Assembly: GCA_963845445.1 (NCBI GenBank)
Contig: CAWJSE010000002.1
Coordinates: forward strand, 248,001-312,000
DNA length: 64,000 nt
Direction: 5' to 3'
Source of the DNA: JABDBL01 sp963845445
GTDB lineage: Bacteria > Cyanobacteriota > Vampirovibrionia > Obscuribacterales > Obscuribacteraceae
The notes under the pieces were generated by a model. That model worked only from the letters and a program-made list of their open reading frames with translations. It made no database searches and was not told the DNA's origin. Position 1 is the first letter of the stretch, and the number at the start of each line of letters is the position of its first letter. Shown here piece by piece: positions 45,253 through 54,052 of the stretch. The position numbers and the translations under genes were made by a program.

Positions 45253-45999
45253 ATGACTTCTATAAAAGCAGCAGCAATTTTAGTCGCCGCTGGACAAGGC
45301 GAACGACTTGCTAGTATTACTGGCGGCACGCCGAAGCAATTTATTCGACTAAGCCAAATACCACTGTTTATTTGGTCTTTAAAAACATTAGTAAAACATC
45401 CGGCGATAGAAGAAGTATTGGTAACCGTACCACCCGATTGGTTTGAAAGATCCAGTAAATTGATAACGGAATTTTTGCCTGAATTTGAGCCCAATATTTC
45501 TCTGGTTGTAGGGGGAAATACACGTCAGCAATCTGTTCACCTGGCTCTGGAAAAGTTTGCTAGTGCAAATAATCAACCTAATTACATTTTTGTGCACGAT
45601 GCGGTGCGCCCGTTTATTTCAAGCTCTATTATTGATCAGATCTTGAAGGAGCTTGAAAAAGGTAATTCGGTTACTCTAGGCATTCCTTCATCTGATTCAA
45701 TGAAGACATTTGAGCAAAAAATAATTTTGGAAGACTTGGATCGCAGCAAATTTGTACTTGTCCAAACTCCACAAGCAGCCAAATTTAGCCTGCTACTGGC
45801 AGCTCATCGCGCTGCCAAACTTGAACAAACTCAGAGCACCGATGATGCATCCATAATCAAAGCTTATGGTGCGGACGTTACGATATTATCCGGCAACAAG
45901 CTCAATTTTAAAATAACCGAACCCGAAGACTTGACGATGGCTAAGGCTCTAATAGAACATAATGGCTGGTCAGCTGGCAACATAGCTATCTTGACTTAA
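45253..45999 (+). CDS. ispD: 2-C-methyl-D-erythritol 4-phosphate cytidylyltransferase
   Basis: IspD, the third enzyme of the MEP isoprenoid pathway, forming CDP-methylerythritol from CTP. The nucleotidyltransferase motif AAGQGERLASITGGTPKQFI is near residues 11-30, with VHDAVRPFIS, TLGIPSSDSMK and STDDASII typical of the family. Length 248 fits a little above the 230 average. It is the last gene of the smc-scpA-scpB-ispD run, starting three bases after scpB, so it likely shares that transcript. No ispF follows. Confidence 0.95.
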   Translation: MTSIKAAAILVAAGQGERLASITGGTPKQFIRLSQIPLFIWSLKTLVKHPAIEEVLVTVPPDWFERSSKLITEFLPEFEPNISLVVGGNTRQQSVHLALEKFASANNQPNYIFVHDAVRPFISSSIIDQILKELEKGNSVTLGIPSSDSMKTFEQKIILEDLDRSKFVLVQTPQAAKFSLLLAAHRAAKLEQTQSTDDASIIKAYGADVTILSGNKLNFKITEPEDLTMAKALIEHNGWSAGNIAILT

Positions 46000-46242
46000 G
46001 AGCTCAGTTTCTGAAAGCTATATGCTGTCCAGACGCACAGCACATATAAGGTTGCTCACAAAAAACGACAATAATGATACCGGTTAAAATGCCAGGTACA
46101 AATTTATTGCTGGTCAGTCAGGGTAATAAAAGCTATCCTTAGCAGCAATTGTTGATAATAAGATTTGCCAATTGCAGAAGTGCAAAGCAAACACTACAAT
46201 TGCAGTGCTAGGAAAATACAAATTTTCACTTGAGGATATCTC

Positions 46243-46710
46243 TTGAAATCGAATAGTATTAATTGGCGTTTAGTGTGGCAATTTGGCACTATGCTCTGTA
46301 TTTCTATGGCTGTATGTTTCTATGTTCAAATGAACAGTTGGAAGATGTCTGGCGACAGCGAAAAAGTAACGGCCGAACAGTTTGCCAGCTTTTATTTAGC
46401 CACACCAGGCTATAAGCTAGATAATCTAAGAGGTTGGGGCACTTGCAGTTATTCTGAAACACTTCCTAAAGGCTACATATATTTTGATTGCGATGAAGCT
46501 CCAATTTTGAATGATGCCAATTCATATGAAACTGGTGGAGATTCTATTGCTCTCACCGATAAATTTTTGCAGCAATTTGGTAAGAATGCCTATGCTCTTC
46601 TACATTCCGATGATGTAATCTGTCTGCGTATGAAAGAGGATACAGCAATATCCAGACGCTTCCTTTTACATAATCGCAAAACAAAACAATATTTTTTCGC
46701 CCGCTTATAA
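46243..46710 (+). CDS. Small membrane-anchored hypothetical protein
   Basis: 155-residue protein of unknown family with an N-terminal membrane helix (residues 11-30, WQFGTMLCISMAVCFYVQMN) and a polar domain of about 120 residues containing Cys/Tyr/Asp-rich stretches (TCSYSETLPKGYIYFDCDEA). It starts with TTG at 46243 preceded by GAGG. Its first 25 residues match those of a TPR-type gene starting near 50011, both at DNA and protein level, so the two share a duplicated leader. The 243 bases before it contain no feature I can support. Confidence 0.65.
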   Translation: MKSNSINWRLVWQFGTMLCISMAVCFYVQMNSWKMSGDSEKVTAEQFASFYLATPGYKLDNLRGWGTCSYSETLPKGYIYFDCDEAPILNDANSYETGGDSIALTDKFLQQFGKNAYALLHSDDVICLRMKEDTAISRRFLLHNRKTKQYFFARL

Positions 46711-46927
46711 AGCATAAGCTTGTCTGAAAGCATCACCAAAAACCTAGTAAAAGTTGCTTCAACACAGGGATTCGTGAGATATTTGTGAAATGCAATATTC
46801 TAAATTTTTTGGGTATATATAGATGTTAGAAGGCATTCGGCTTGCAGTGTCTTGAAATCACTCAAAATTATAGTGCAGAGGACGAAAAACTTTTTAAGGA
46901 CAAATCATAATATTGCGTGGCGTTAGG

Positions 46928-46967
46928 GGTAAACCGGTACTTCATAACATCTTACGGAGCGGTTACC
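46928..46967 (+). promoter_or_regulatory. Hairpin around the ribosome binding site of the TadG-like gene
   Basis: GGTAAACCG (46928-46936) can pair with CGGTTACC (46960-46967) with one bulged A, placing the GGAG ribosome binding site (46956-46959) in a 23-base loop and the stem directly against the ATG at 46968. This could modulate translation initiation. It does not match the GEMM c-di-GMP riboswitch although the last bases look alike. Confidence 0.3.
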
Positions 46968-49910
46968 ATGCAGTACATAGTCAGTAGACAAGGTCAAATC
47001 ACCAATTTTAGAAGACAGCGCAAAACCAGTGGTGCAACTCTGTTTTTAGTTGTAGCTTCGTCTTTTTTAGTCCTTTTAGTAGGAGTTTGTGTATTCTGGC
47101 TTGTCTCCTTATTTGGTGGCAACCACGAACTCGATAGTGCTACCGATGCTGGTACTCTTGCAGCCGCGCACTCCATAAACTCGATTTGTCTCCAGGACAA
47201 CGAAGCAACAGATGCTACTATAATTCCGTCTGCATTTGTATATTATGGAGTTGATAGCTCAGGTAATTTTCCTATAGGCTTCAATACCCAGGGGCAACCT
47301 ATCAATGCTGCCAACCAAGTAATAACCAAATTTTATTATAATTCCAATGCGTATAATATGTGCGCTTGGGTAACTCTATTGGCTTGTATGCGCGCAGCCA
47401 AGGATAATTCGCCGACAGCTATTGCTGCTGCCAATAATTTATGTGTCTGTTTATCCAAATTTTCAATAACTCTAGCAGCCGATATACAAAGAAGCGCTAT
47501 TCTCAGCAATAATTTTGCGACTATAGCCAATAATAATTCAACTGATGAAATGCCCGGCCATTTCTTTGGCCAACATCCCCAAGTTAATTTACAGCATATG
47601 AGACTTGGTTGCTACGTGCCACAAAAGCAACCGTCAACAAATATTTATCTACCAAATAATGTTGTTAGTCAATTTCCGCAAGCCTGGTTAAACATAATAG
47701 AATCTGGTGCTCAATCAAATAATGGTTTGCCTCTTTTAAGGGGCGGACAGCCAATATTTGTTTCCAGTTTCTCTAATGCATTGCAAGGCGCCATCACATT
47801 CATCCCTGTTCCTGCTAGTATGCCGCATCTCATTTCTACAAATGCGTTTGATGGCAATTACACCAATACTTTGAATGGTCCTGTCGTCTACCCGATGGGG
47901 CCTATGCCTTATGGCCTCGCGCCTCCTTTCCCCTACAATTCAGTCGAGACAACTTCAGATTGCACCAAAGTTAATGCTGTGGCAAATGCTGCAGTATCTT
48001 CGATTGCTGTAAGCAATGCTATCGCTGGCGCTTCGCAATATCAGGCCAGTGCATTATATGGCTATATGCGCATAATCAATGGCATAAAGGGTCAGGATTT
48101 TGCTCAATTAATGCGTGCCATCACTCCAGGTGGTTATTCAAATATTCCTCTGAATGCCTCTACTAATCTAGCTTTTCAAGCCAGAGGCACAAGCCTATAC
48201 GATATATTTTCATGGACTGATGGTACTAAATATTTGGCTGTTGCCACCGATAGCCATAACAATACACTGCAAAATATCAGGAATTATCCGGGTTATCCTA
48301 ATTGCGATCTTTCAGCAGCTTTTGAGAGTGCTAGTGCTCAGCAAGCTAATCCTCCTACCACAAATTTTGGAGGATTGATTGATAATCTGGCTTTTAACCC
48401 AGGTGCGGATCCGCTCGATAACCCACCAAATTCAAACATTCCTTACCCTAACAATACAACTTCTAACGCAGCCACCGCAGTTATGCCATTTATTTTTGCC
48501 TGCAAAGAAAGTGACACGTCTTTAGCTTGGATAATGCGAATATTTGGAAGCTGGGCTGAATACAATAATTCTTATATACCGAACCCCACTGCGAAACAAA
48601 AAAAATCGCTAGATTCTTTAAATCGTGATCCGTCCAAAGACCCGATTGTGCTTCTGTACAATTATTATGTCAGCCTTAACCAAACAGCAGAGGCAGCGAG
48701 ATATAAGGGAGAAACCGCGGCCAGTCTCTATAAAAAAGGTGTCAATGGCACTTATGTCTTGCACGAAGGACGCGCAACAGGACATCATATGCAAAGAATG
48801 ACTATTGGCACCGCCCTTAACATTCGGGGCGTATATCTAATAAATGATTCTTCGCAGAATTATCAAGAAGGTGCGCCTTCTTGGACAAATTCAATAATAC
48901 CGTGTGTTTGTTCTAATTATGGTTTTACTTGGCTGCCCGCCTGGTTGGGTGGAAATAAAACTACATTCTCGCCTATTGAATATGCTAAGGCTCAGGTCTG
49001 TTGTATATTTGGTGGCGTAGGGATTTATTCCAATCCAGTAGTTGTGCCAAGTGCGCCGGGATACATATATCTTCCTATGGCCGCTTTTAGTGCAGGCAAT
49101 TCCAATCCCTTAAACCAATCTCAAAGTTCGGGAATGAAAGACTTTCTTGGGGCCCCGCCGGGAGGATTTTCTAGTTACGGCTGGCCTAATATGCCCAGCC
49201 CTGGTGGTCCTTTTTTATCAACCAATAGTAATAATAGTCTGGATGTTTTAGACCACCATCCCTGGTATAGTGTGGCGACTGTCAATGCTTTTGAGCAGTT
49301 GGGATCGCCTTTCCAATACTTGTACGATATAAACGTTCTCATGAATAACGGTCAATTTAACGCCGGCGGCAGTCTCAATCAAAATTTGGTAGGCATCATG
49401 AACGAGATGCTAAACGCTGTGCATTTAATGAATCCAAATCGTTCAATGCAGGACTTAGTCAAAGTGCTGAGCCAGAATACCTTAGATGTGGGTCAGGAGT
49501 ATTATGTTTATGATACCAATCAAGGGTTAGTGCTCTCTTCTACTCTGCCGTTGACATATGGTACGCCGGGTACTGCAGATAGCCCAAATAGTGTAATGCA
49601 GTATTATACTACCTACTCAATTACGGGCGGTTGGGTCAGAGATGATTCAAAAGCATCTACAAAAGAAAGTCTGTTAAAATCTTGCATAGACACAGCAGCA
49701 AATGGTGCGTTAGCCGGTGACGCTGGGCTTCATGATTGTCCGTATAGAGGTATAGCGCCTTTTCCTGGTAATCCAAATGCAGATGGCCATATTTATGCTG
49801 AGGATATGGCACAATGGACACCTGGTACTGGAGCTGCCAGTAGCAATTACGGCGATCTGAATTTTTTCGAATCCGTAGGACCCAGTATGCAATTCAGCTC
49901 AATAAATTAG
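46968..49910 (+). CDS. Very large TadG-like membrane-anchored exported protein
   Basis: 980-residue protein with a TadE/TadG-like N-terminus: a positively charged start, a membrane helix at about residues 24-50 (FLVVASSFLVLLVGVCVFWL) and then ELDSATDAGTLAAAHS, which resembles the vDaAaLAaA pattern after the anchor. The remaining 900 residues are Asn/Pro/Gly/Ser/Tyr-rich and exported, with scattered Cys, and match no family I can name. GGAG eight bases before ATG 46968 sets the start; an in-frame GTG at 46917 is less likely. Homologues of Tad pilus machinery are not in the window, so a pilus role is inference. Confidence 0.72.
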   Translation: MQYIVSRQGQITNFRRQRKTSGATLFLVVASSFLVLLVGVCVFWLVSLFGGNHELDSATDAGTLAAAHSINSICLQDNEATDATIIPSAFVYYGVDSSGNFPIGFNTQGQPINAANQVITKFYYNSNAYNMCAWVTLLACMRAAKDNSPTAIAAANNLCVCLSKFSITLAADIQRSAILSNNFATIANNNSTDEMPGHFFGQHPQVNLQHMRLGCYVPQKQPSTNIYLPNNVVSQFPQAWLNIIESGAQSNNGLPLLRGGQPIFVSSFSNALQGAITFIPVPASMPHLISTNAFDGNYTNTLNGPVVYPMGPMPYGLAPPFPYNSVETTSDCTKVNAVANAAVSSIAVSNAIAGASQYQASALYGYMRIINGIKGQDFAQLMRAITPGGYSNIPLNASTNLAFQARGTSLYDIFSWTDGTKYLAVATDSHNNTLQNIRNYPGYPNCDLSAAFESASAQQANPPTTNFGGLIDNLAFNPGADPLDNPPNSNIPYPNNTTSNAATAVMPFIFACKESDTSLAWIMRIFGSWAEYNNSYIPNPTAKQKKSLDSLNRDPSKDPIVLLYNYYVSLNQTAEAARYKGETAASLYKKGVNGTYVLHEGRATGHHMQRMTIGTALNIRGVYLINDSSQNYQEGAPSWTNSIIPCVCSNYGFTWLPAWLGGNKTTFSPIEYAKAQVCCIFGGVGIYSNPVVVPSAPGYIYLPMAAFSAGNSNPLNQSQSSGMKDFLGAPPGGFSSYGWPNMPSPGGPFLSTNSNNSLDVLDHHPWYSVATVNAFEQLGSPFQYLYDINVLMNNGQFNAGGSLNQNLVGIMNEMLNAVHLMNPNRSMQDLVKVLSQNTLDVGQEYYVYDTNQGLVLSSTLPLTYGTPGTADSPNSVMQYYTTYSITGGWVRDDSKASTKESLLKSCIDTAANGALAGDAGLHDCPYRGIAPFPGNPNADGHIYAEDMAQWTPGTGAASSNYGDLNFFESVGPSMQFSSIN

Positions 49911-50010
49911 ATGGAGAAAATCAATTATTTTCTTACAATAAATAAGTTAAGCATCTATTCAAAGCTTAAAATTGAATTGCCGGAAAAATAGAAATCCCAA
50001 AGGGTATGTC

Positions 50011-50683
50011 TTGAGATCTAATAATATTAGATGGGCGTTTGATTTGGCAATATGGCTCAATTGCTTGTATTGTTATCTTTTGCTCGCTTATAAGGAACGG
50101 CTGGTCTGTGCATAAGCTTATTAAAATCATAATTACTTCGATTGTGGTGATCCTTATTTGTCTTTCGATTTGGCTAGTTCTCAAGGCTGTGCTTCACTTT
50201 AAATCATCGGCAGGAAATAAGGATCTTGTCCAACGGGGTGATTCCGGCGAATCATATTATATGCACGGCTGCGAAAATCTCAATTTTATAAGCGTTTACC
50301 GTAAGATCTCTAGATCAGATGCGAAAATGTTGGCAGAATTGGCACGGCATAATGACTTAGCGGAAAAGGATTTTTCAAAGGCTATAGAATTAATTCCAGA
50401 CTGTGCTAATGCCTATTGGAAGCGTGGATGTTGTAGACGCAATCGCTGGCGCTGGTATGGTAAACCTGCGGACAATTTAGCTGCAATAGCTGACTATAAA
50501 AAGGCAAATGAATTAGCACCGACAAGCACCGAGGTTCACTATAGTCTCTTGCGGGCATATTTGAGTAGCGGAGAAGGGCAACTTGCTAAACAAGAATTTG
50601 AGATGGTGATGAAGCTAGATCCTGATTGGCGGAGTAGAAAAGATTTAGAAGACGAGATGCAAAAATATGGTCAACAGTATTAA
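50011..50683 (+). CDS. Membrane-anchored TPR-like protein; start frameshifted
   Basis: Protein with a double hydrophobic N-terminus (SIACIVIFCSLI; IIITSIVVILICLSIWLVLK) and two or three TPR-like units (AEKDFSKAIELIPDCANAYW, ADNLAAIADYKKANELAPTS). The uninterrupted frame starts at TTG 50039, but removing one G from the GGG at 50033-50035 extends it to TTG 50011, giving RSNNIRWRLIWQYGS, which closely parallels the start of the gene at 46243. The TTG at 50011 has a GGG element a few bases upstream. It precedes the first Clp-N gene by 14 bases. Confidence 0.7.
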
Positions 50684-50697
50684 TGCGAGATTATTAA

Positions 50698-51978
50698 ATG
50701 TTTGAAAGATTTACCGAGAGCGCTATTAGAGTCATTATGCTCGCGCAGGAAGAGTCTCGTCGTCTCAGTCATAATTTTGTCGGTACAGAACAAATTCTGC
50801 TTGGGCTGATAGCCGAAGGTCGAGGAACAGCTGCTCTGGTGCTAAGACATGCTGGCGTTACTCTTAAACACACTCGTATGGAAGTGGAAAAAATTATAGG
50901 ACAAGGTTCGGATTTTGTGGTGGTGGAAATACCGTTTACTCCCCGCGCTAAGCGGATTCTAGAGTTATCATGGATGGAAGCAAGTCGCTTAGGTCATGCT
51001 GCCATCAATACAGAACATTTGCTCCTTGGTTTGCTCAAAGAGACAGAAGGAGTCGCTCCTCGCGTTTTGGAGAATTTAAACATCGACTTAGCCAATTTGC
51101 GCTTGCAGTTAATTGAGGCTATGGGTAAACAGGCCAGTGATTTATTTACTCCACTGCCGGCCAATCCTTCCTTTCCTATATTCCCAAGCAATACCACCGG
51201 AATTATGCTTAGCTCTAATATTAGAGAGGAAGTATTCAACTGGTACAGTCCAGATGCTATCGTTGTTATTCAACGGGCAGGGGGTGTTGCCGAAACTGCT
51301 GGCAGCAAAGAAATAGGTATTGAACACTTATTTCTTGCTCTTTTGCGAGATGAGAGTTTGTCAGATATTTTGCTCTCAGCAGGGCTCACTTTGGGTCAAA
51401 TTCGTGAGCGAATTTTCAAGAGCCTGCAAATTGATGATACCACTCCCTCTCAGTCTTTACCCTTTTCTGCCTCAGCACAAAAAGCGCTTGAGGGCGCCTG
51501 GCTGGTAGGGGTGGAGCAGGCTATTTGCTGGATCACCAAAGAATGCATCATGTTAGGACTCTTGCGCCAAGACGGCAGCGTAGTTCTTGAGGCAATAAAA
51601 GATCTTGGTGGCGATTTGCCTAAAATTCGCCAATCTTTGCTTGAGTCTTTGCGATCTACTGAGAAGACTATTGCAGAGCAAACTGATATGGACAAAGTAA
51701 AGTCGGCTAAGCCAGTGGGAAAACCCTTAGGTTATACTGGACCATCCTATGAACCCCTTAGTGCTGTTCGCAAATGGCTAATAGTCTGGCTGCTGGCATT
51801 GGTTTTAGTGGTTTGTCTTGTTGCAACATTTAGCTCAGTTTATCTCTTCGGTTCCAGTACTTTTGACTATGGCACCGGTACGGTCAATTTCATCAGCACA
51901 TGCTTTTGGCTTGGAGTAATCGCCCTGGTGATTTTGGGTTCTACTTATGGGAGAAAAAGCGAACTGTTTCTAGTATAA
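50698..51978 (+). CDS. Membrane protein with four Clp-N repeats, no ATPase domain
   Basis: 426-residue protein made of four Clp-N type repeats (about residues 1-70, 80-145, 178-250, 258-325) and two C-terminal membrane helices (360-384 and 398-414). The first pair closely resembles the ClpC N-domain: FTESAIRVIMLAQEESRRL, VGTEQILLGL, TEHLLLGLL. The second pair has YSPDAIVVIQRAGG and IGIEHLFLALL. No Walker A or B follows, so this is not an unfoldase; it would be a membrane-held substrate or adaptor-binding module. A signal peptidase gene overlaps its 3' end and a paralogue lies beyond. Confidence 0.88.
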   Translation: MFERFTESAIRVIMLAQEESRRLSHNFVGTEQILLGLIAEGRGTAALVLRHAGVTLKHTRMEVEKIIGQGSDFVVVEIPFTPRAKRILELSWMEASRLGHAAINTEHLLLGLLKETEGVAPRVLENLNIDLANLRLQLIEAMGKQASDLFTPLPANPSFPIFPSNTTGIMLSSNIREEVFNWYSPDAIVVIQRAGGVAETAGSKEIGIEHLFLALLRDESLSDILLSAGLTLGQIRERIFKSLQIDDTTPSQSLPFSASAQKALEGAWLVGVEQAICWITKECIMLGLLRQDGSVVLEAIKDLGGDLPKIRQSLLESLRSTEKTIAEQTDMDKVKSAKPVGKPLGYTGPSYEPLSAVRKWLIVWLLALVLVVCLVATFSSVYLFGSSTFDYGTGTVNFISTCFWLGVIALVILGSTYGRKSELFLV

Positions 51979-52733
51979 AGCTATGCAAAATCTTTCCTTT
52001 GCACGGACCGTTATTATCAAGATCATTTTTAGCCTTCATTATATATGGACTTATCTGCTCGACTGTGCTTTTTTCCACTCGCTTGCTGCCATCACTTCCT
52101 CTGGAGCTGTTTATGGGCATTTGCGCATTAATACTGCTCGTGATTCTGTTATTCCCTACTTCCACAGTTATTGGTGAGTCGATGCAACCAACTATTCTTT
52201 CAGGAGATGCTCTCATCGGCGAAAGAATAAGTAAATTAACGCATTCTCTTTTCAGACGCGGTGATATAGTGTCTTTTCGAGTAATCGAAGAAATGATTAA
52301 ATTTATACCCCCAGCTCTTTTAGTAAGTATTTCTGAGTTTAGTATTTTTCCCCAGCTAACCTTTAAACTTCATGGTATTCATCTCAACAAACGTATAGTA
52401 GGACTCCCTGGAGAGCGCCTAGAAATTAGAGAAGGACAGCTCTACATTAATGATGATCCAATAAAAGAAAGCTGGGCCAGTGGTTTAAACTATGAGCTGA
52501 AAAAGCTCAAAGATATTGGTTACTTGGACTATCGGCCATTTCTCAATAGTGAAGAACCAATAGTGGTGCCTGCTAAGCATTATTTTGTTCTTGGTGATCA
52601 TCACACACCCGCCAATGTAGACAGTCATATGTTCGGCTTCGTCAATTATAAAGCAATACGCACTCGGCAAAAATGGATATTTTGGCGCATGGGTAAATTT
52701 CATTTCGTGCGCTTAGGAAACAATCAGAGCTAA
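51900..52733 (+). CDS. lepB: Signal peptidase I
   Basis: Type I signal peptidase (S26) that removes signal peptides at the membrane. Numbered from the first possible ATG (51900), the catalytic Ser94 is in GESMQPTI and the general base Lys164 is in KRIVGLPGE, with the later box VLGDHHTPANVDS (canonical GDNxxxSxDS, here HH for N). One or two hydrophobic segments precede the Ser (residues 44-62 and 70-87). The start is uncertain: 51900 overlaps the Clp-N gene by 79 bases; TTG at 51999 is an alternative, with no clear ribosome binding site for either. It lies between two Clp-N paralogues. Confidence 0.88.
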   Translation: MLLAWSNRPGDFGFYLWEKKRTVSSIKLCKIFPLHGPLLSRSFLAFIIYGLICSTVLFSTRLLPSLPLELFMGICALILLVILLFPTSTVIGESMQPTILSGDALIGERISKLTHSLFRRGDIVSFRVIEEMIKFIPPALLVSISEFSIFPQLTFKLHGIHLNKRIVGLPGERLEIREGQLYINDDPIKESWASGLNYELKKLKDIGYLDYRPFLNSEEPIVVPAKHYFVLGDHHTPANVDSHMFGFVNYKAIRTRQKWIFWRMGKFHFVRLGNNQS

Positions 52734-52780
52734 GCGGATAAATCTTTTATGAGTAGTTAGAGAAAAAATGAGAATGACCA

Positions 52781-53962
52781 ATGTTTGACCGATTCACACA
52801 AGACGCTATCAAGGTTATTATGTTATCCCAAGAAGAAGCCCGGCGCATCGGTCATTGTCGTGTAGGTACTGAGCAGATTTTGTTGGGACTAATCAGACAG
52901 AATGAAGGCATTGCTGCCGAAAAACTGAAGCAGGCTGGTGTAAGCCTTAAATCAGCTCGCATAGAGGTAGAAAGAATGATTGGCCGCGGTCCCGGTAATT
53001 TGACTGTTGAAATCCCTTTTACCCTGCATGCCAAGCGGTTATTGCAATTATCCTGGGACGAGGCGTGCAGGCTTAAACACGATTACATAAGCCCTGACCA
53101 TCTTCTGCTTGGCACTCTGCGCGTAGGAGAAGGAATTGCTTGCACGGTTTTAAAAGCATTGAATGTAGATCTGCCCAAATTATATTCGGAGGTTAATCAA
53201 GCTATTGGTGGATCAGCAAGTGATCTTTTCACTGACTCCTCTACCAAGCCCTGTACAACTTTGTTTCCGACCAATAGTGCCAGCCTGTTCAATGCCGCTA
53301 GTCAAATGGAAGAACCATTTAATCGATACAGTCCTGATGCCATATTGACTATGCAAAGAGCCTGGGGCATAGCAGAAACATTTGGTAGTAACGAAATAGG
53401 CATTGAACATCTATTTTTAGCTGTATTGCGAGACGATGCTTCAGTGTTAAACGCCTTGCGTTCAGCCGGACTCAATCTCGGTCAAATCAGGCGACCAGTT
53501 TTTAAGAACATTATGCCTGGTGATACCAAGCCCACCAAATCTCTGCCATTTTCATCTGCCGCCCAAAAGGCTCTTGAAAAAGCTTGGGCAGAAAGCGTTG
53601 AAAACAAACAGAATTTACTGACAAAAGAATGTGTCTTTCTAGGGCTTTTGGATCAGCAAGATGGACTTGTATTTGATGTGATGAAAGATCTCAATGCTGA
53701 CTTAGCAAAAATGCGACAATCTTTAATAGCGGCTTTAAAAGAGGTCGCTGAAAAAGCCAAATCGAAGCAAAGTTCTGAGTGGCAAACAACATTAGACGAA
53801 ACTAGGAGAAGTGCAGCTTACACCAGGTATCCTAGTACTGCCGATTTTCTCAGGTTATTTGCCATTTATTGGATTATGGGGATCATTGGGATTTCCTGCG
53901 TGCTGATCGCCATTCTTGTTATAGTACTCTTGTTTTTAGAACATACTCGTTCACATTTTTAG
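52781..53962 (+). CDS. Membrane protein with four Clp-N repeats, paralogue
   Basis: 393-residue paralogue of the gene at 50698, with the same four Clp-N units (FTQDAIKVIMLSQEEARRIG, SPDHLLLGTL, YSPDAILTMQRAWG, IGIEHLFLAVL) and a C-terminal membrane helix at about 358-388 in place of two. No ATPase motifs. The first repeats align with the ClpC N-domain (VGTEQILLGLI), but many surface residues differ between the paralogues, implying different partners or sensing roles. It starts 48 bases after lepB; a 12-bp stem follows its end at 54004-54031. Confidence 0.88.
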   Translation: MFDRFTQDAIKVIMLSQEEARRIGHCRVGTEQILLGLIRQNEGIAAEKLKQAGVSLKSARIEVERMIGRGPGNLTVEIPFTLHAKRLLQLSWDEACRLKHDYISPDHLLLGTLRVGEGIACTVLKALNVDLPKLYSEVNQAIGGSASDLFTDSSTKPCTTLFPTNSASLFNAASQMEEPFNRYSPDAILTMQRAWGIAETFGSNEIGIEHLFLAVLRDDASVLNALRSAGLNLGQIRRPVFKNIMPGDTKPTKSLPFSSAAQKALEKAWAESVENKQNLLTKECVFLGLLDQQDGLVFDVMKDLNADLAKMRQSLIAALKEVAEKAKSKQSSEWQTTLDETRRSAAYTRYPSTADFLRLFAIYWIMGIIGISCVLIAILVIVLLFLEHTRSHF

Positions 53963-54003
53963 AACATACTGGCTGATTAAAGCTAGCTGCCATAGCAAGG
54001 GTG

Positions 54004-54031
54004 ACACCAATTTGGACTGCCAAATTGGTGT
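54004..54031. terminator. Inverted repeat between convergent genes
   Basis: ACACCAATTTGG and CCAAATTGGTGT form a perfect 12-bp stem with the 4-base loop ACTG between the convergent Clp-N and 54053 genes. It is placed as a bidirectional terminator would be, although no run of T follows on either strand, so termination is inferred from position and stem strength. Confidence 0.5.
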
Positions 54032-54052
54032 GTCAATCAGTTAATACTGGTC

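Noticed and set aside
46915..46970. c-di-GMP (GEMM) riboswitch before the TadG-like gene
   Set aside because: Only the final GGTTACC-ATG part is similar; the conserved upstream core and tetraloop-receptor elements are missing.
51983..52177. 64-codon reading frame starting MQNLSF inside lepB
   Set aside because: It overlaps the signal peptidase frame, has no ribosome binding site, and single-base corrections did not join it sensibly to lepB.
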